Source of the DNA: JBOGWY01 sp050694015
GTDB taxonomy: Bacteria > Actinomycetota > CADDZG01 > WHSQ01
Assembly (NCBI GenBank): GCA_050694015.1
Contig: JBOGWY010000014.1
Location: 1-10,296 of the forward strand
Reading direction: 5' to 3'
DNA length: 10,296 nucleotides
Of the stretch, positions 1 through 6,648 are shown piece after piece. The notes beneath the pieces are model-generated. The model was not told the origin of the DNA. It saw only the letters and a list, made by a program, of their open reading frames with translations, and ran no database searches. Each line of letters starts with the position of its first letter. Position 1 is the first letter of the stretch. Both the position numbers and the translations under genes were made by a program.

Positions 1-173
1 TCAGTCGCGTGAGACACGACTCAGTTGCCACTCGGCATCCACCGCTCTCTCTTCCCGGACCAGAACGGACATAGCAGGGCAAGCAGGAACACGGCGCCGG
101 AGGGCCAACCCTTCTCCCATCGGTCCATCGCCGCGCTCTGGGAGCGCGCCCGGCCTTAGGGAGCTCGCCGTCT
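1..173. other. Non-coding leader region before the secreted hydrolase
   Basis: No gene is supported here. An imperfect hairpin (3-10 with 14-21, one mismatch, loop GAG) sits at the left edge and could belong to an upstream gene's 3' end. TTGCCA at 25-30 resembles a -35 box, but no matching -10 is found at proper spacing. AGGGAG at 158-163 is the probable ribosome site of the gene at 174. Confidence 0.4.
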
Positions 174-2738
174 ATGACCTCTGCCCGCCGTTCCGTCACC
201 TCTCTGATCGCCCTGGCTCTCGTCGTCACGGCCTTTCCCGTGGTCGCCCGGGCCCAGAGCGCCCTTCCCGTGCCGTCGAACGTCGGGTGCGACCCGCTCG
301 ATCCGTCGATGTGCCTGTTCCCGTTCCCTAACGACTTCTTCACGACCGCGGACGAGTCGACCGACACGGGTAGACGGATCTCGTTCAGCCCTGCCGCCAT
401 GCCGCGCAACGGGACGGAGGTCACCGAGGGCGGCGAGGGCAAGCCGATGGATCCGACCGACTGGAACCTTAACGACGGGTTCTCGCCGGGCTCGATGGCG
501 ATGACGCTCGTGCCCGAGCTCGACCTCCATGTCACGTGGGGAACGCAGGATCGTCCGCACAGTCAGGCGGGCCCGAACGAGCTTGGCTACTTCGATCACC
601 GCGACCACATCGCAGACATCGGCCTCTACGAACAGCCCGACGCCCCGATCGTGATCGTGAACGCCGAGACCGGCGAGCGGCACCCGTTCTGGTCCGAGCT
701 CGACACACATCCGGACGCAGTGGAGGGCGGCGAGCAGGTCCTGATCCTCCGTCCCGCCGCTAACTTCGAGGAAGGTGACCGTTACGTCGTCGGTTTGCGC
801 GACCTCCGCCGGTCAGACGGCACGGTGATCGAAGCGGGGGATGAGTTCACTGCGTACCGCGACGGCTCCGGTGCCGACGCGGCCCGGCAGCAGCACTTCG
901 ACACGAGCGTGTTCCCCGTCCTCACCGGAGCGGGAGTGGCGCGCGAGGACCTCTATCTCGCGTGGGACTTCACGGTCGCGAGCGAGCGCAACCTCGCCGA
1001 GCGCATCCTGCACATGCGCGACGACGCCTTCGGTCGCATCCTCGGCGACAGTGACCTGGCGAACGGGACCGTCGAAGGAAGCACTCCCGAGTTCGTGGTC
1101 GACGAGGTCGAGCAGGATCGCACCGATACATGGACCGATTCCAACGGCATCGAGCGGTCTCAGACGATCCGCCGCATCCACGGTCGCGTCACGGTTCCGA
1201 ATTACCTCGATCGCATCCAGCAGGGGGAGAGCCACTTCAAGGAACCGGGCAGCGTCGAGATACCCGACGTTCACGACGATCAACCGGTCGACGGGAAGTT
1301 CTATTACGAGGCTCCCGTCCCCGGCTCACGTCTGCTCGACACGAACCGCGACGGTCTGCCCGATCAGAACCCGGTCGAGTCCACCGTGCGGATCCCGTTC
1401 CTATGCGAGATCCCCGTCAACGGGCAGGAGAACAACATCACGCTTTACGGCCACGGCCTCCTAGGCGATCGGACCCAGGTGGGCGATATCCGCTCGCCGC
1501 GTCGTGACGGACCGTTCGGCGGCTGCGCCGCGGACTGGTGGGGGATGTCTACGCTCGACCTTCCGACCGTCGCGGCCATCCTGGCCGACATGGGTAACTT
1601 CGGTTCGCTCCCCGATCGCGGGCAGCAGGGGTTCCTGAACTTCATGTTCTTGGGCCGCGCGGCGATCCATCCCGACGGGTTCGCGACCGACCCTGCGTTC
1701 CAGCAGGACGGTCAGTCGCTCGTCAACGTCGCCGAGCCCGGCGAGCGTGCTCCTCTGTATTACGACGGCAACAGCCAGGGCGGGATCATGGGTGGCTCGC
1801 TCGTCGCGGTATCGCCGGACATCCAACGCGCCATCCTCGGTGTCCCGGGTATGAACTACTCGACGCTTCTTAATCGCAGTGTCGACTGGGAAGGCGAGTT
1901 CGCAGAGATCATGTACGCCGGCTACCAGGATCCGGCGGAACGCCAGCTCGTTTTCGCTCTCGTTTCGATGCTGTGGGACCGCGCCGAGGCGAACGGCTAC
2001 GCGCACCACATGACCGATGACCCGTACCCGAACACCCCCGCGCACGACGTGATGCTGCAGGTTGCCTTCTCCGACCATCAAGTGACGAACGTCTCGGCCG
2101 AGGTCGAAGCGCGCACGATCGGTGCGCCGATCATGACGCCGGGCCTCGCACCTAAGCGGCACTGGGAGATGGAGCCGTACTTCGGGGAGACGGCGGAGTA
2201 CCCGTATCGGGGTTCCGCACTCATCTACTGGGACAGCGGCAACGCGACGCCTCCCAACGGCAACATCCCCGCGGATCAGAACGGCGACCCGCACAGTCAC
2301 CCCCGCCGCGAGCCGGCGGCGAGCTGGCAGGAGGCTCACTTCCTGCTCACCGGTCAGATGTTCGACGTGTGCGGCGGCGGCTTCTACCTCACCGACGACA
2401 ACCCGACGACGGGCAAGACCGTGACGTGCCACGCGCCGACGTGGGCACCGGGCTCGATCTCTCCGGACGCAGCGACGCTGAGCTTGGAGATGACCGGGAA
2501 AGGTTCGAAGTCCGGCCTCAGTGCTCGTCTGACCGAGCGAGATTCCGGCGAGGACATCGGCGGCGGGAAGAAAGAGTTCTTCGCTGACGACGAATCCCTG
2601 GCCAACGCAACGACGGGGTCGAACGGCTCGGCGAGCATCGACCTTCCGGCTCGCTTCCAGGGCGGACACCACATCTACAAGGCGATCTTCGCCGGCGACG
2701 ACTTATTCCTCGGCTCGCGGGCCCAGCAGCAGACCTAG
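174..2738 (+). CDS. Secreted alpha/beta-hydrolase-like protein with C-terminal Ig-like domain
   Basis: Large exported protein (854 aa), probably an esterase or lipase-like hydrolase of unknown substrate. Residues 1-27 form a signal peptide: an Arg-containing N-region, a hydrophobic stretch at about 10-24, and a likely cleavage after Ala-Arg-Ala27. The motif G532-N-S534-Q-G536-G matches a nucleophile elbow (GxSxG), and G426-H427-G428 after a hydrophobic strand resembles an oxyanion-hole HG. Asp634 (in SDHQV) and His707/His709 follow in the order expected for a Ser-Asp-His triad, but assigning them is inference. D389-T-N-R-D-G-L-P-D397 fits a DxNxDGxxD calcium loop. From about residue 765 the sequence resembles bacterial Ig-like repeats, ending in a Tyr/Phe-Ala-Gly-Asp strand motif (YKAIFAGDD). 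The ATG at 174 is supported by AGGGAG at 158-163 and by the signal peptide starting directly there. It stands alone, 77 bp before the kinase. The exact family is not recognised; the hydrolase fold is likely, the enzymatic activity less certain. Confidence 0.72.
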   Translation: MTSARRSVTSLIALALVVTAFPVVARAQSALPVPSNVGCDPLDPSMCLFPFPNDFFTTADESTDTGRRISFSPAAMPRNGTEVTEGGEGKPMDPTDWNLNDGFSPGSMAMTLVPELDLHVTWGTQDRPHSQAGPNELGYFDHRDHIADIGLYEQPDAPIVIVNAETGERHPFWSELDTHPDAVEGGEQVLILRPAANFEEGDRYVVGLRDLRRSDGTVIEAGDEFTAYRDGSGADAARQQHFDTSVFPVLTGAGVAREDLYLAWDFTVASERNLAERILHMRDDAFGRILGDSDLANGTVEGSTPEFVVDEVEQDRTDTWTDSNGIERSQTIRRIHGRVTVPNYLDRIQQGESHFKEPGSVEIPDVHDDQPVDGKFYYEAPVPGSRLLDTNRDGLPDQNPVESTVRIPFLCEIPVNGQENNITLYGHGLLGDRTQVGDIRSPRRDGPFGGCAADWWGMSTLDLPTVAAILADMGNFGSLPDRGQQGFLNFMFLGRAAIHPDGFATDPAFQQDGQSLVNVAEPGERAPLYYDGNSQGGIMGGSLVAVSPDIQRAILGVPGMNYSTLLNRSVDWEGEFAEIMYAGYQDPAERQLVFALVSMLWDRAEANGYAHHMTDDPYPNTPAHDVMLQVAFSDHQVTNVSAEVEARTIGAPIMTPGLAPKRHWEMEPYFGETAEYPYRGSALIYWDSGNATPPNGNIPADQNGDPHSHPRREPAASWQEAHFLLTGQMFDVCGGGFYLTDDNPTTGKTVTCHAPTWAPGSISPDAATLSLEMTGKGSKSGLSARLTERDSGEDIGGGKKEFFADDESLANATTGSNGSASIDLPARFQGGHHIYKAIFAGDDLFLGSRAQQQT

Positions 2739-2743
2739 CTACA

Positions 2744-2776
2744 CCCGGGGGAGTACGCAACATCTACAACCCCGGG
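2744..2776 (+). terminator. Possible stem-loop terminator after the secreted hydrolase
   Basis: CCCGGGG at 2744-2750 is the exact reverse complement of CCCCGGG at 2770-2776, giving a 7-bp all-GC stem with a 19-nt loop. It starts 6 nt after the hydrolase stop codon. No T-tract follows and the loop is long, so it is at best a weak or factor-assisted terminator. It also lies within the likely promoter region of the kinase gene. Confidence 0.3.
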
Positions 2777-2803
2777 CCGATGTGCGAGGGCATGCCGTCC
2801 CGG

Positions 2804-2809
2804 TAGCGT
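2804..2809 (+). promoter_or_regulatory. Candidate -10 box of a leaderless promoter for the kinase-regulator operon
   Basis: TAGCGT fits the TANNNT form common in actinobacterial -10 elements and ends exactly 6 nt before the GTG start at 2816. This spacing would put the transcription start on the start codon, giving a leaderless mRNA. There is no convincing Shine-Dalgarno sequence before this GTG, which agrees. The same arrangement (TANNNT, 6 nt, start) is found before the gene at 8126. No good -35 box is visible. Confidence 0.4.
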
Positions 2810-2815
2810 CGGGCC

Positions 2816-3970
2816 GTGCCAGGACGATCCGGACGTGCGCGTTCTCTGATCTTCGATGCGCTGCTCGCGCTCGGGATCACGACCCTTAACTGGTCGATCG
2901 CGCTCCAGATCAGCGTGCAACTCGACGCGGCGCCCCGCGCCCTATTGCTGGCTTTCGTGACGGTCCACTCGATGGTGCTCGCGCTTCGGCGAGTCCGGCC
3001 CTGGCTCGCGTACGGCACCAACCTCGCGGCGGGGCTGGTAGCGGTGGTCCTGGGAGCGCCGTTCATCGTGCTCACGATCGCGCCGGTCGCCGCGCTCTAT
3101 TCGATCGCGACCCAGGCGCCGGCACGGCGGTCGCTGTTTGCGCTCGGGACCACGATCGCGGCCTTCTTTGCAGGCGAGGCGGCCACCTCGTTCCCCGACG
3201 ACCTCGGCACGATCGCAGGCAACCTGGTGGTACTCGCGGCGACATGGCTGATCGGTTGGTTCGTGTTCGGGCGTCAGGAGTACGTCCGGCAGCTCGAGGC
3301 GAAGACGGCGGCTTTGATGACCGCGCGCGAGGAGCTCGCTCGTACCGCGGTGACCGAGGAGCGGCTCCGCATCGCCCGCGAGCTCCACGACATCATCGCC
3401 CACAGTTTGAGCATGATCGCGGTCCAGTCGGGCGTGGGAGCACACGTCATCGACGACAGGCCGGAGGACGCGAAGGCGGTGCTCTTGAACGTAGAACAGG
3501 CGAGCCGCGGCGCGTTGAACGAGATGCGCGCGTTGCTCGGGATGTTGCGCGACGTCGACGGGACGGCTGGACGGACCCCCCTTCCCGGGCTCGCCGACCT
3601 GTCCGGCCTGATCGAGCAGGTCGAACGTGCCGGGCCCACCGTCGATGTGCAGGTGCGGGGTGACGAGCGGTCGTTGCCTTCGGGACTCGATCTCACGGCG
3701 TACCGCGTGATCCAAGAATCCCTGACGAACATCGTGCGGCACGCGGGCGCCGAGCGTGCCCGCGTCAACCTCAACTTCACTCCTGCGTCGCTCGTGATCG
3801 AGATCGTCGATGACGGACGGGCCGCGGCCGCGCCGTCCAACGGGGGACTGGGGATAGAAGGCATGCGTGAGCGACTGGCGGCGTTCGGGGGTTCGCTGGA
3901 CGCAGGACCTCTGCCCGAAGGGGGGTTCCGCGTGCGTGCGGAGCTCCCGGTGCCCGAGGTCCCCGCGTGA
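2816..3970 (+). CDS. Membrane sensor histidine kinase (HisKA_3 / DesK-LiaS-NarX type)
   Basis: Sensor kinase (384 aa) that autophosphorylates on histidine and passes the phosphate to the regulator encoded next. Residues 10-152 hold about five or six membrane segments (near 13-35, 42-57, 66-97, 107-122, 131-152) with very short loops, so there is no sizeable extracellular sensor domain. A short coiled-coil (about 155-185) leads to the dimerisation box with phospho-acceptor His191 in ELHDIIAHSLS, typical of HisKA_3. The ATPase part shows the N-box (E301, N305 in QESLTNIVRHAGA), D332-D333-G334 of the G1 box, and the GGLGIEGMRERL G2 motif. The start is GTG, with a weak ribosome site but a possible leaderless promoter. 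The stop overlaps the regulator start by 4 bp (GTGA). Such kinases commonly monitor cell-envelope stress or antimicrobial peptides together with an adjacent ABC exporter; the signal here is unknown. Confidence 0.93.
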   Translation: MPGRSGRARSLIFDALLALGITTLNWSIALQISVQLDAAPRALLLAFVTVHSMVLALRRVRPWLAYGTNLAAGLVAVVLGAPFIVLTIAPVAALYSIATQAPARRSLFALGTTIAAFFAGEAATSFPDDLGTIAGNLVVLAATWLIGWFVFGRQEYVRQLEAKTAALMTAREELARTAVTEERLRIARELHDIIAHSLSMIAVQSGVGAHVIDDRPEDAKAVLLNVEQASRGALNEMRALLGMLRDVDGTAGRTPLPGLADLSGLIEQVERAGPTVDVQVRGDERSLPSGLDLTAYRVIQESLTNIVRHAGAERARVNLNFTPASLVIEIVDDGRAAAAPSNGGLGIEGMRERLAAFGGSLDAGPLPEGGFRVRAELPVPEVPA

Positions 3971-4632
3971 TCCGGGTCGCCGTGGTAGACGACCAGACTC
4001 TCGTGCGCGCGGGATTCACGCTCCTGATCGATTCCGCTCCCGACATCGAGGTGGTCGGAGAGGCCGACAATGGCGAGAGTGCTGTCGCGATCGTGCGCGA
4101 CACGCGGCCCGACGTTGTCCTGATGGACATCCGCATGCCCGTGATCGACGGGATCGAAGCGACCCGGCGGATCGCACAGGATCCTGATCTTCCCGCGACG
4201 CGGGTGCTGATGTTGACGACATTCGACCTCGATCAGTACGTGCACGAAGCCTTACGCGCGGGAGCCAGTGGCTTCCTCCTCAAGGACACCCCACCCACCG
4301 AACTCCTCGAGGGGATCCGGGTCGTGGCTGGGGGTGAGGCGCTGCTCGCACCCACGGTGACTAGGCGCCTCATCGAAGAGTTCGTGCGGGCCCCGGTGTC
4401 GTCACGTACTCCTCCGGAAGCGCTCGACGTCCTCACCGATCGCGAGCGCGAGGTCCTCACGCTCGTCGCGCGCGGTCTCTCCAACAACGAGATCGCAGAG
4501 CACCTCGTCCTGAGCCCTGCGACCGCGAAGACCCACGTGAGCCGGATCATCACGAAACTCAACGCACGCGATCGCGCCCAACTCGTGATCGCGGCGTACG
4601 AGACCGGGCTCGTAGCGCCCGGCTCCGCGTAA
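3967..4632 (+). CDS. Response regulator, NarL/LuxR family
   Basis: DNA-binding response regulator (221 aa), partner of the overlapping upstream kinase. The receiver domain (1-120) has the acidic pair D8-D9, phospho-acceptor D54 in VVLMDIRMP, the switch Thr84 and conserved Lys106 in FLLKD. A linker (about 121-152) leads to a LuxR-type helix-turn-helix at about 155-217, with LTDREREVLTLVARGLSNNEIAEHL and the recognition helix region SPATAKTHVSRIITKL. The start is GTG at 3967 inside the GTGA overlap with the kinase stop, implying translational coupling. All catalytic residues are present, so it should be a normal phosphorylation-activated regulator. The dyad at 4672-4694, 40 bp downstream of its stop and upstream of the lipoprotein-ABC operon promoter, is the obvious candidate target; that link is inference. 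Confidence 0.95.
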   Translation: MIRVAVVDDQTLVRAGFTLLIDSAPDIEVVGEADNGESAVAIVRDTRPDVVLMDIRMPVIDGIEATRRIAQDPDLPATRVLMLTTFDLDQYVHEALRAGASGFLLKDTPPTELLEGIRVVAGGEALLAPTVTRRLIEEFVRAPVSSRTPPEALDVLTDREREVLTLVARGLSNNEIAEHLVLSPATAKTHVSRIITKLNARDRAQLVIAAYETGLVAPGSA

Positions 4633-4671
4633 CGCCGGAGCAACACGCGCAGCGCGCACACGTACCCCTCG

Positions 4672-4694
4672 GGTCGTACGACGAAGTGACGACC
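4672..4694. promoter_or_regulatory. Dyad-symmetric candidate operator for the response regulator
   Basis: GGTCGT (4672-4677) and ACGACC (4689-4694) form a perfect 6-bp inverted repeat with an 11-bp spacer. The left arm is also part of a self-complementary 10-mer, GTCGTACGAC (4673-4682). The site lies just upstream of the likely -35 box of the lipoprotein-ABC operon, a position suited to activation by a dimeric NarL/LuxR-type protein. The neighbouring regulator as its ligand is inference. Confidence 0.5.
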
Positions 4695-4703
4695 GTAGGC
4701 AGA

Positions 4704-4731
4704 TTCGCAGTGCGCTCGTTCTCCCTAGCTT
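4704..4731 (+). promoter_or_regulatory. Candidate promoter of the lipoprotein-ABC operon
   Basis: A possible -35 box TTCGCA (4704-4709, 4 of 6 matches to TTGACA) is separated by 16 bp from a possible -10 box TAGCTT (4726-4731, fits TANNNT). Transcription would start near 4738, which is the first base of the hairpin at 4738-4758. The weak -35 and the dyad just upstream fit an activator-dependent promoter. Confidence 0.4.
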
Positions 4732-4737
4732 GAGATA

Positions 4738-4758
4738 CGTGCCCGAAGGCCGGGCACG
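4738..4758 (+). promoter_or_regulatory. Perfect 5'-leader hairpin next to the ribosome binding site
   Basis: CGTGCCCG (4738-4745) and CGGGCACG (4751-4758) are exact reverse complements, forming an 8-bp stem with loop AAGGC. It ends only 2 nt before the strong Shine-Dalgarno AAGGAGG at 4761-4767, which lies 6 nt before the ATG at 4774. There is no T-tract and it follows the putative promoter, so it is more likely a leader structure (mRNA stability or translation control) than a terminator. Its function is inferred. Confidence 0.45.
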
Positions 4759-4773
4759 CGAAGGAGGAACGAG

Positions 4774-5022
4774 ATGAGAGGCAAGCCTTTGGTACGGGCG
4801 GTGCTGTCACTGGGCACCGCCGCGCTTCTGATGGGCGCGTGCGTTGGGAGCGGCGTCGACACCTACGACGAGTTTGAAGGCGCGATCGACGGCGGAGCGC
4901 CGTGCAACCAACTGTTCGAGATGCGGGAGAACTTCGACGACGCCGCCGACCTCGAGAGGATCGATGCCGACCTCGACCGGATCGGTTGCAACGGCCGGAG
5001 CTCGGAGAGGACGGACCGGTGA
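4774..5022 (+). CDS. Small secreted lipoprotein encoded with an ABC exporter
   Basis: An 82-aa predicted lipoprotein; no known family recognised with certainty. It has a short basic N-terminus, a hydrophobic segment (about 9-20) and a lipobox-like L-L-M-G-A-C23, with the unusual Met at -3. The mature part is about 60 residues, strongly acidic, with two further cysteines (Cys44 in GGAPCNQLF and Cys72 in RIGC) that could form a disulfide in the exported protein. The pattern 'GxxCxxLF ... L..IGC' resembles small exported actinobacterial proteins, from memory only. The start is set by AAGGAGG 6 nt upstream, the best ribosome site in the window. The stop overlaps the GTG of the ATPase by 4 bp (GTGA), so it belongs to the exporter operon. 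It may act as a ligand-binding or signalling accessory on the outer face of the membrane; that role is a guess. Confidence 0.75.
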   Translation: MRGKPLVRAVLSLGTAALLMGACVGSGVDTYDEFEGAIDGGAPCNQLFEMRENFDDAADLERIDADLDRIGCNGRSSERTDR

Positions 5023-5915
5023 CCGAGCCGATCGTCGTAGAGGGACTCACGAAGGTTTACGGGGACCACCGCGCGGTGGACGATCTGAGCTTCGCGGTCC
5101 CGTGGGAACGCGTTACCGGTTTCCTCGGTCCCAACGGAGCCGGCAAGACGACCACGATGCGGATGATCCTGGGGCTCGCATCGATCGACGGGGGCCGAGC
5201 CGAGGTGCTCGGCCGCCCGTACGCCTCGTTGGAGCGGCCGAGCGCGACGGTGGGCTCGTTGCTCGAAACGCAGCAGTTCCATCCGCAGCGGTCGGCGCGC
5301 GATCACCTGCGCGCCTATGCGGCCGCGGGCTCGGTGGCCGATAGCCGCGTCGACGAGGTCCTCCGGCTCGTCGAGCTCTCCGATGTGGGCACGAAGAAGG
5401 TCAGGAAGTTCTCGCTCGGGATGCGCCAGCGTCTCGGACTCGCGGCCGCGTTACTGGGGGATCCGAGCATCCTGGTGCTCGACGAGCCGGCGAACGGGCT
5501 CGACCCCTCAGGCATCAGGTGGCTGCGGTCCTTCTTGCGTTCGTTCGCAGCGCAGGGACGGGCGGTGTTCCTGTCGAGCCACCTTCTTGCCGAGGTCGCG
5601 CAGATGGCCGACGACGTAGTGGTGATCAATCACGGACGGCTTGTGGTGCACGCCGACGTCGAGAACCTCGTATCGCACGCGGAGCGAGGCGTCCGGGTGC
5701 GGACCGACCAGCCCGAACGGTTGCGGGACGTGCTCGCGGGCCTGGGCAACGCCGCGGAGCTGGTCTCCCACGACGTCGTGTTCGTCAAGGGGGCCACGGT
5801 CGAGGAGATCGGCCGTGCTGCGGCCACCGCGGGCATCCCGCTGTTCGGGCTTAACAGCGAAGAGGAGAACCTGGAGGACGTCTTCCTCCAGCTGACGGGA
5901 TCGGAGGAGAGATGA
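5019..5915 (+). CDS. ABC transporter ATP-binding protein (BcrA/CcmA-like, ABC-2 exporter type)
   Basis: Cytoplasmic ATPase (298 aa) that drives the permease encoded next. It shows Walker A GPNGAGKT (37-44), a Q-loop in LLETQQF (Q85/Q86), signature FSLGMRQ (131-137), Walker B ILVLDEP (151-157) with catalytic Glu156, D-loop GLDPSG and H-loop His188. The C-terminal part ends in EENLEDVFLQLTG, typical of BcrA/CcmA-like exporters. All ATPase motifs are intact. The start is taken as GTG at 5019: it overlaps the lipoprotein stop (GTGA), has GGAGAGG at 5004-5010, and gives the usual N-terminus of the family (VTEPIVVEGLTKVYG). The frame is open upstream to 4902, but that extension is Arg-rich and lies entirely over the lipoprotein gene. 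Substrate unknown; relatives move antimicrobial peptides, antibiotics or lipids. Confidence 0.95.
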   Translation: MTEPIVVEGLTKVYGDHRAVDDLSFAVPWERVTGFLGPNGAGKTTTMRMILGLASIDGGRAEVLGRPYASLERPSATVGSLLETQQFHPQRSARDHLRAYAAAGSVADSRVDEVLRLVELSDVGTKKVRKFSLGMRQRLGLAAALLGDPSILVLDEPANGLDPSGIRWLRSFLRSFAAQGRAVFLSSHLLAEVAQMADDVVVINHGRLVVHADVENLVSHAERGVRVRTDQPERLRDVLAGLGNAAELVSHDVVFVKGATVEEIGRAAATAGIPLFGLNSEEENLEDVFLQLTGSEER

Positions 5916-6634
5916 AAGCGCAGTTGGTATCAGAGGTGCGCAAGCTGGTGAGCACGCGCACCGTGTACTGGTTCCTGCTCGGCGCCGCCGGTCTGAGCAT
6001 CGCGTCGGTGTTCTCGATCTCGGGCCAGGACGCGTCGGAGATGGCGAAGCCGTTCCAGGAACAGCAGTTCCTGTTCCTCAGCACGTTCGTGAAGCTGTTG
6101 ATCGTCGTCGTCGGGATCCGCATCGTCACCGACGAATATCGCTACGGCACCGTCATGCCCACATTCACCTTCTCTCCGCGCCGGCACACGGTCGTCGCGT
6201 CGAAAGCGGTGGTCGCGGCCGTCACCGGTGTCGTCATCGCGATCGCGGCCGAGGCCGTGCTTCTCGGGACCGCGGCGGCCGTCTTCTCGATGAACAACGT
6301 CGATCTCGTCATCGGTTCGGCCGGAACGCGGGCGTTGCTCGGTGGCGTCGTCGCCGGGGGACTGTGGGCCGTGATCGGGGTGGGCGTCGGAGCGATCGTG
6401 CGCAACCAGGTCGCGGCGATCGTCGGGACCTTCGTGTGGCTGATGGCACTGGAAGAGATGCTGCGCACGCGTCTCGGCGACCTCGGTAACTACCTGCCCG
6501 GACAAGGTGGCTTCGCGCTGTCGCTGGGATTCTCGACGAGGATCTCGCTCATGGGGGCCGCGACGATGCTCGTCTATGCAGCGCTCGGGCTCGCGGCGGG
6601 AGCGCTGGTCACGAAGAGGACAGACATGCGCTGA
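5912..6634 (+). CDS. ABC-2 type transporter permease
   Basis: Integral membrane subunit (240 aa) of the exporter. About six membrane segments are visible, near residues 18-36, 53-71, 95-125, 141-163, 166-182 and 212-232. The motif DEYRYGT...TFTFSPRR (74-91) after the second segment is characteristic of ABC-2 permeases, where a conserved Glu and a Pro-Arg-Arg flank the coupling region. It starts at ATG 5912 in a 4-bp overlap (ATGA) with the ATPase stop, so it is translated with it. With one ATPase and one permease gene, the working transporter is probably a 2+2 complex. Its stop lies 3 bp from the convergent pyruvate kinase stop. Confidence 0.9.
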   Translation: MKAQLVSEVRKLVSTRTVYWFLLGAAGLSIASVFSISGQDASEMAKPFQEQQFLFLSTFVKLLIVVVGIRIVTDEYRYGTVMPTFTFSPRRHTVVASKAVVAAVTGVVIAIAAEAVLLGTAAAVFSMNNVDLVIGSAGTRALLGGVVAGGLWAVIGVGVGAIVRNQVAAIVGTFVWLMALEEMLRTRLGDLGNYLPGQGGFALSLGFSTRISLMGAATMLVYAALGLAAGALVTKRTDMR

Positions 6635-6648
6635 GGTTCAGGCGCGCA
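6627..6648. terminator. Weak two-way stem-loop spanning both convergent stop codons
   Basis: CTGA (6631-6634) pairs with TCAG (6638-6641) around a 3-nt loop, and TGCG (6627-6630) can pair with CGCA (6645-6648) across a 3-nt bulge. The structure covers the stops of the permease and the pyruvate kinase gene. Part of it follows simply from two facing TGA codons, and there is no T-tract on either strand, so termination here is only a possibility. Confidence 0.25.

Noticed and set aside
3..21. Imperfect hairpin at the left edge as a terminator
   Set aside because: The stem has a mismatch, the loop is 3 nt, there is no T-tract, and the upstream gene is not visible, so no function can be supported.
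1461..2672. Long open frame (403 codons) antisense to the secreted hydrolase
   Set aside because: Its product is Arg/Val-rich low-information sequence without domains. It lies wholly opposite a gene with a signal peptide and motifs, and is a normal by-product of GC-rich third positions.
3274..4245. Long antisense open frame (323 codons) across the kinase-regulator junction
   Set aside because: It covers two clearly identified genes, and its product is Ser/Arg/Pro-rich with no recognisable domain.
4902..5018. Upstream extension of the ABC ATPase to an ATG at 4902
   Set aside because: The extra 39 residues are Arg-rich, overlap the lipoprotein gene in another frame and precede the family's normal N-terminus. 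GTG 5019 has a ribosome site and a 4-bp coupling overlap.
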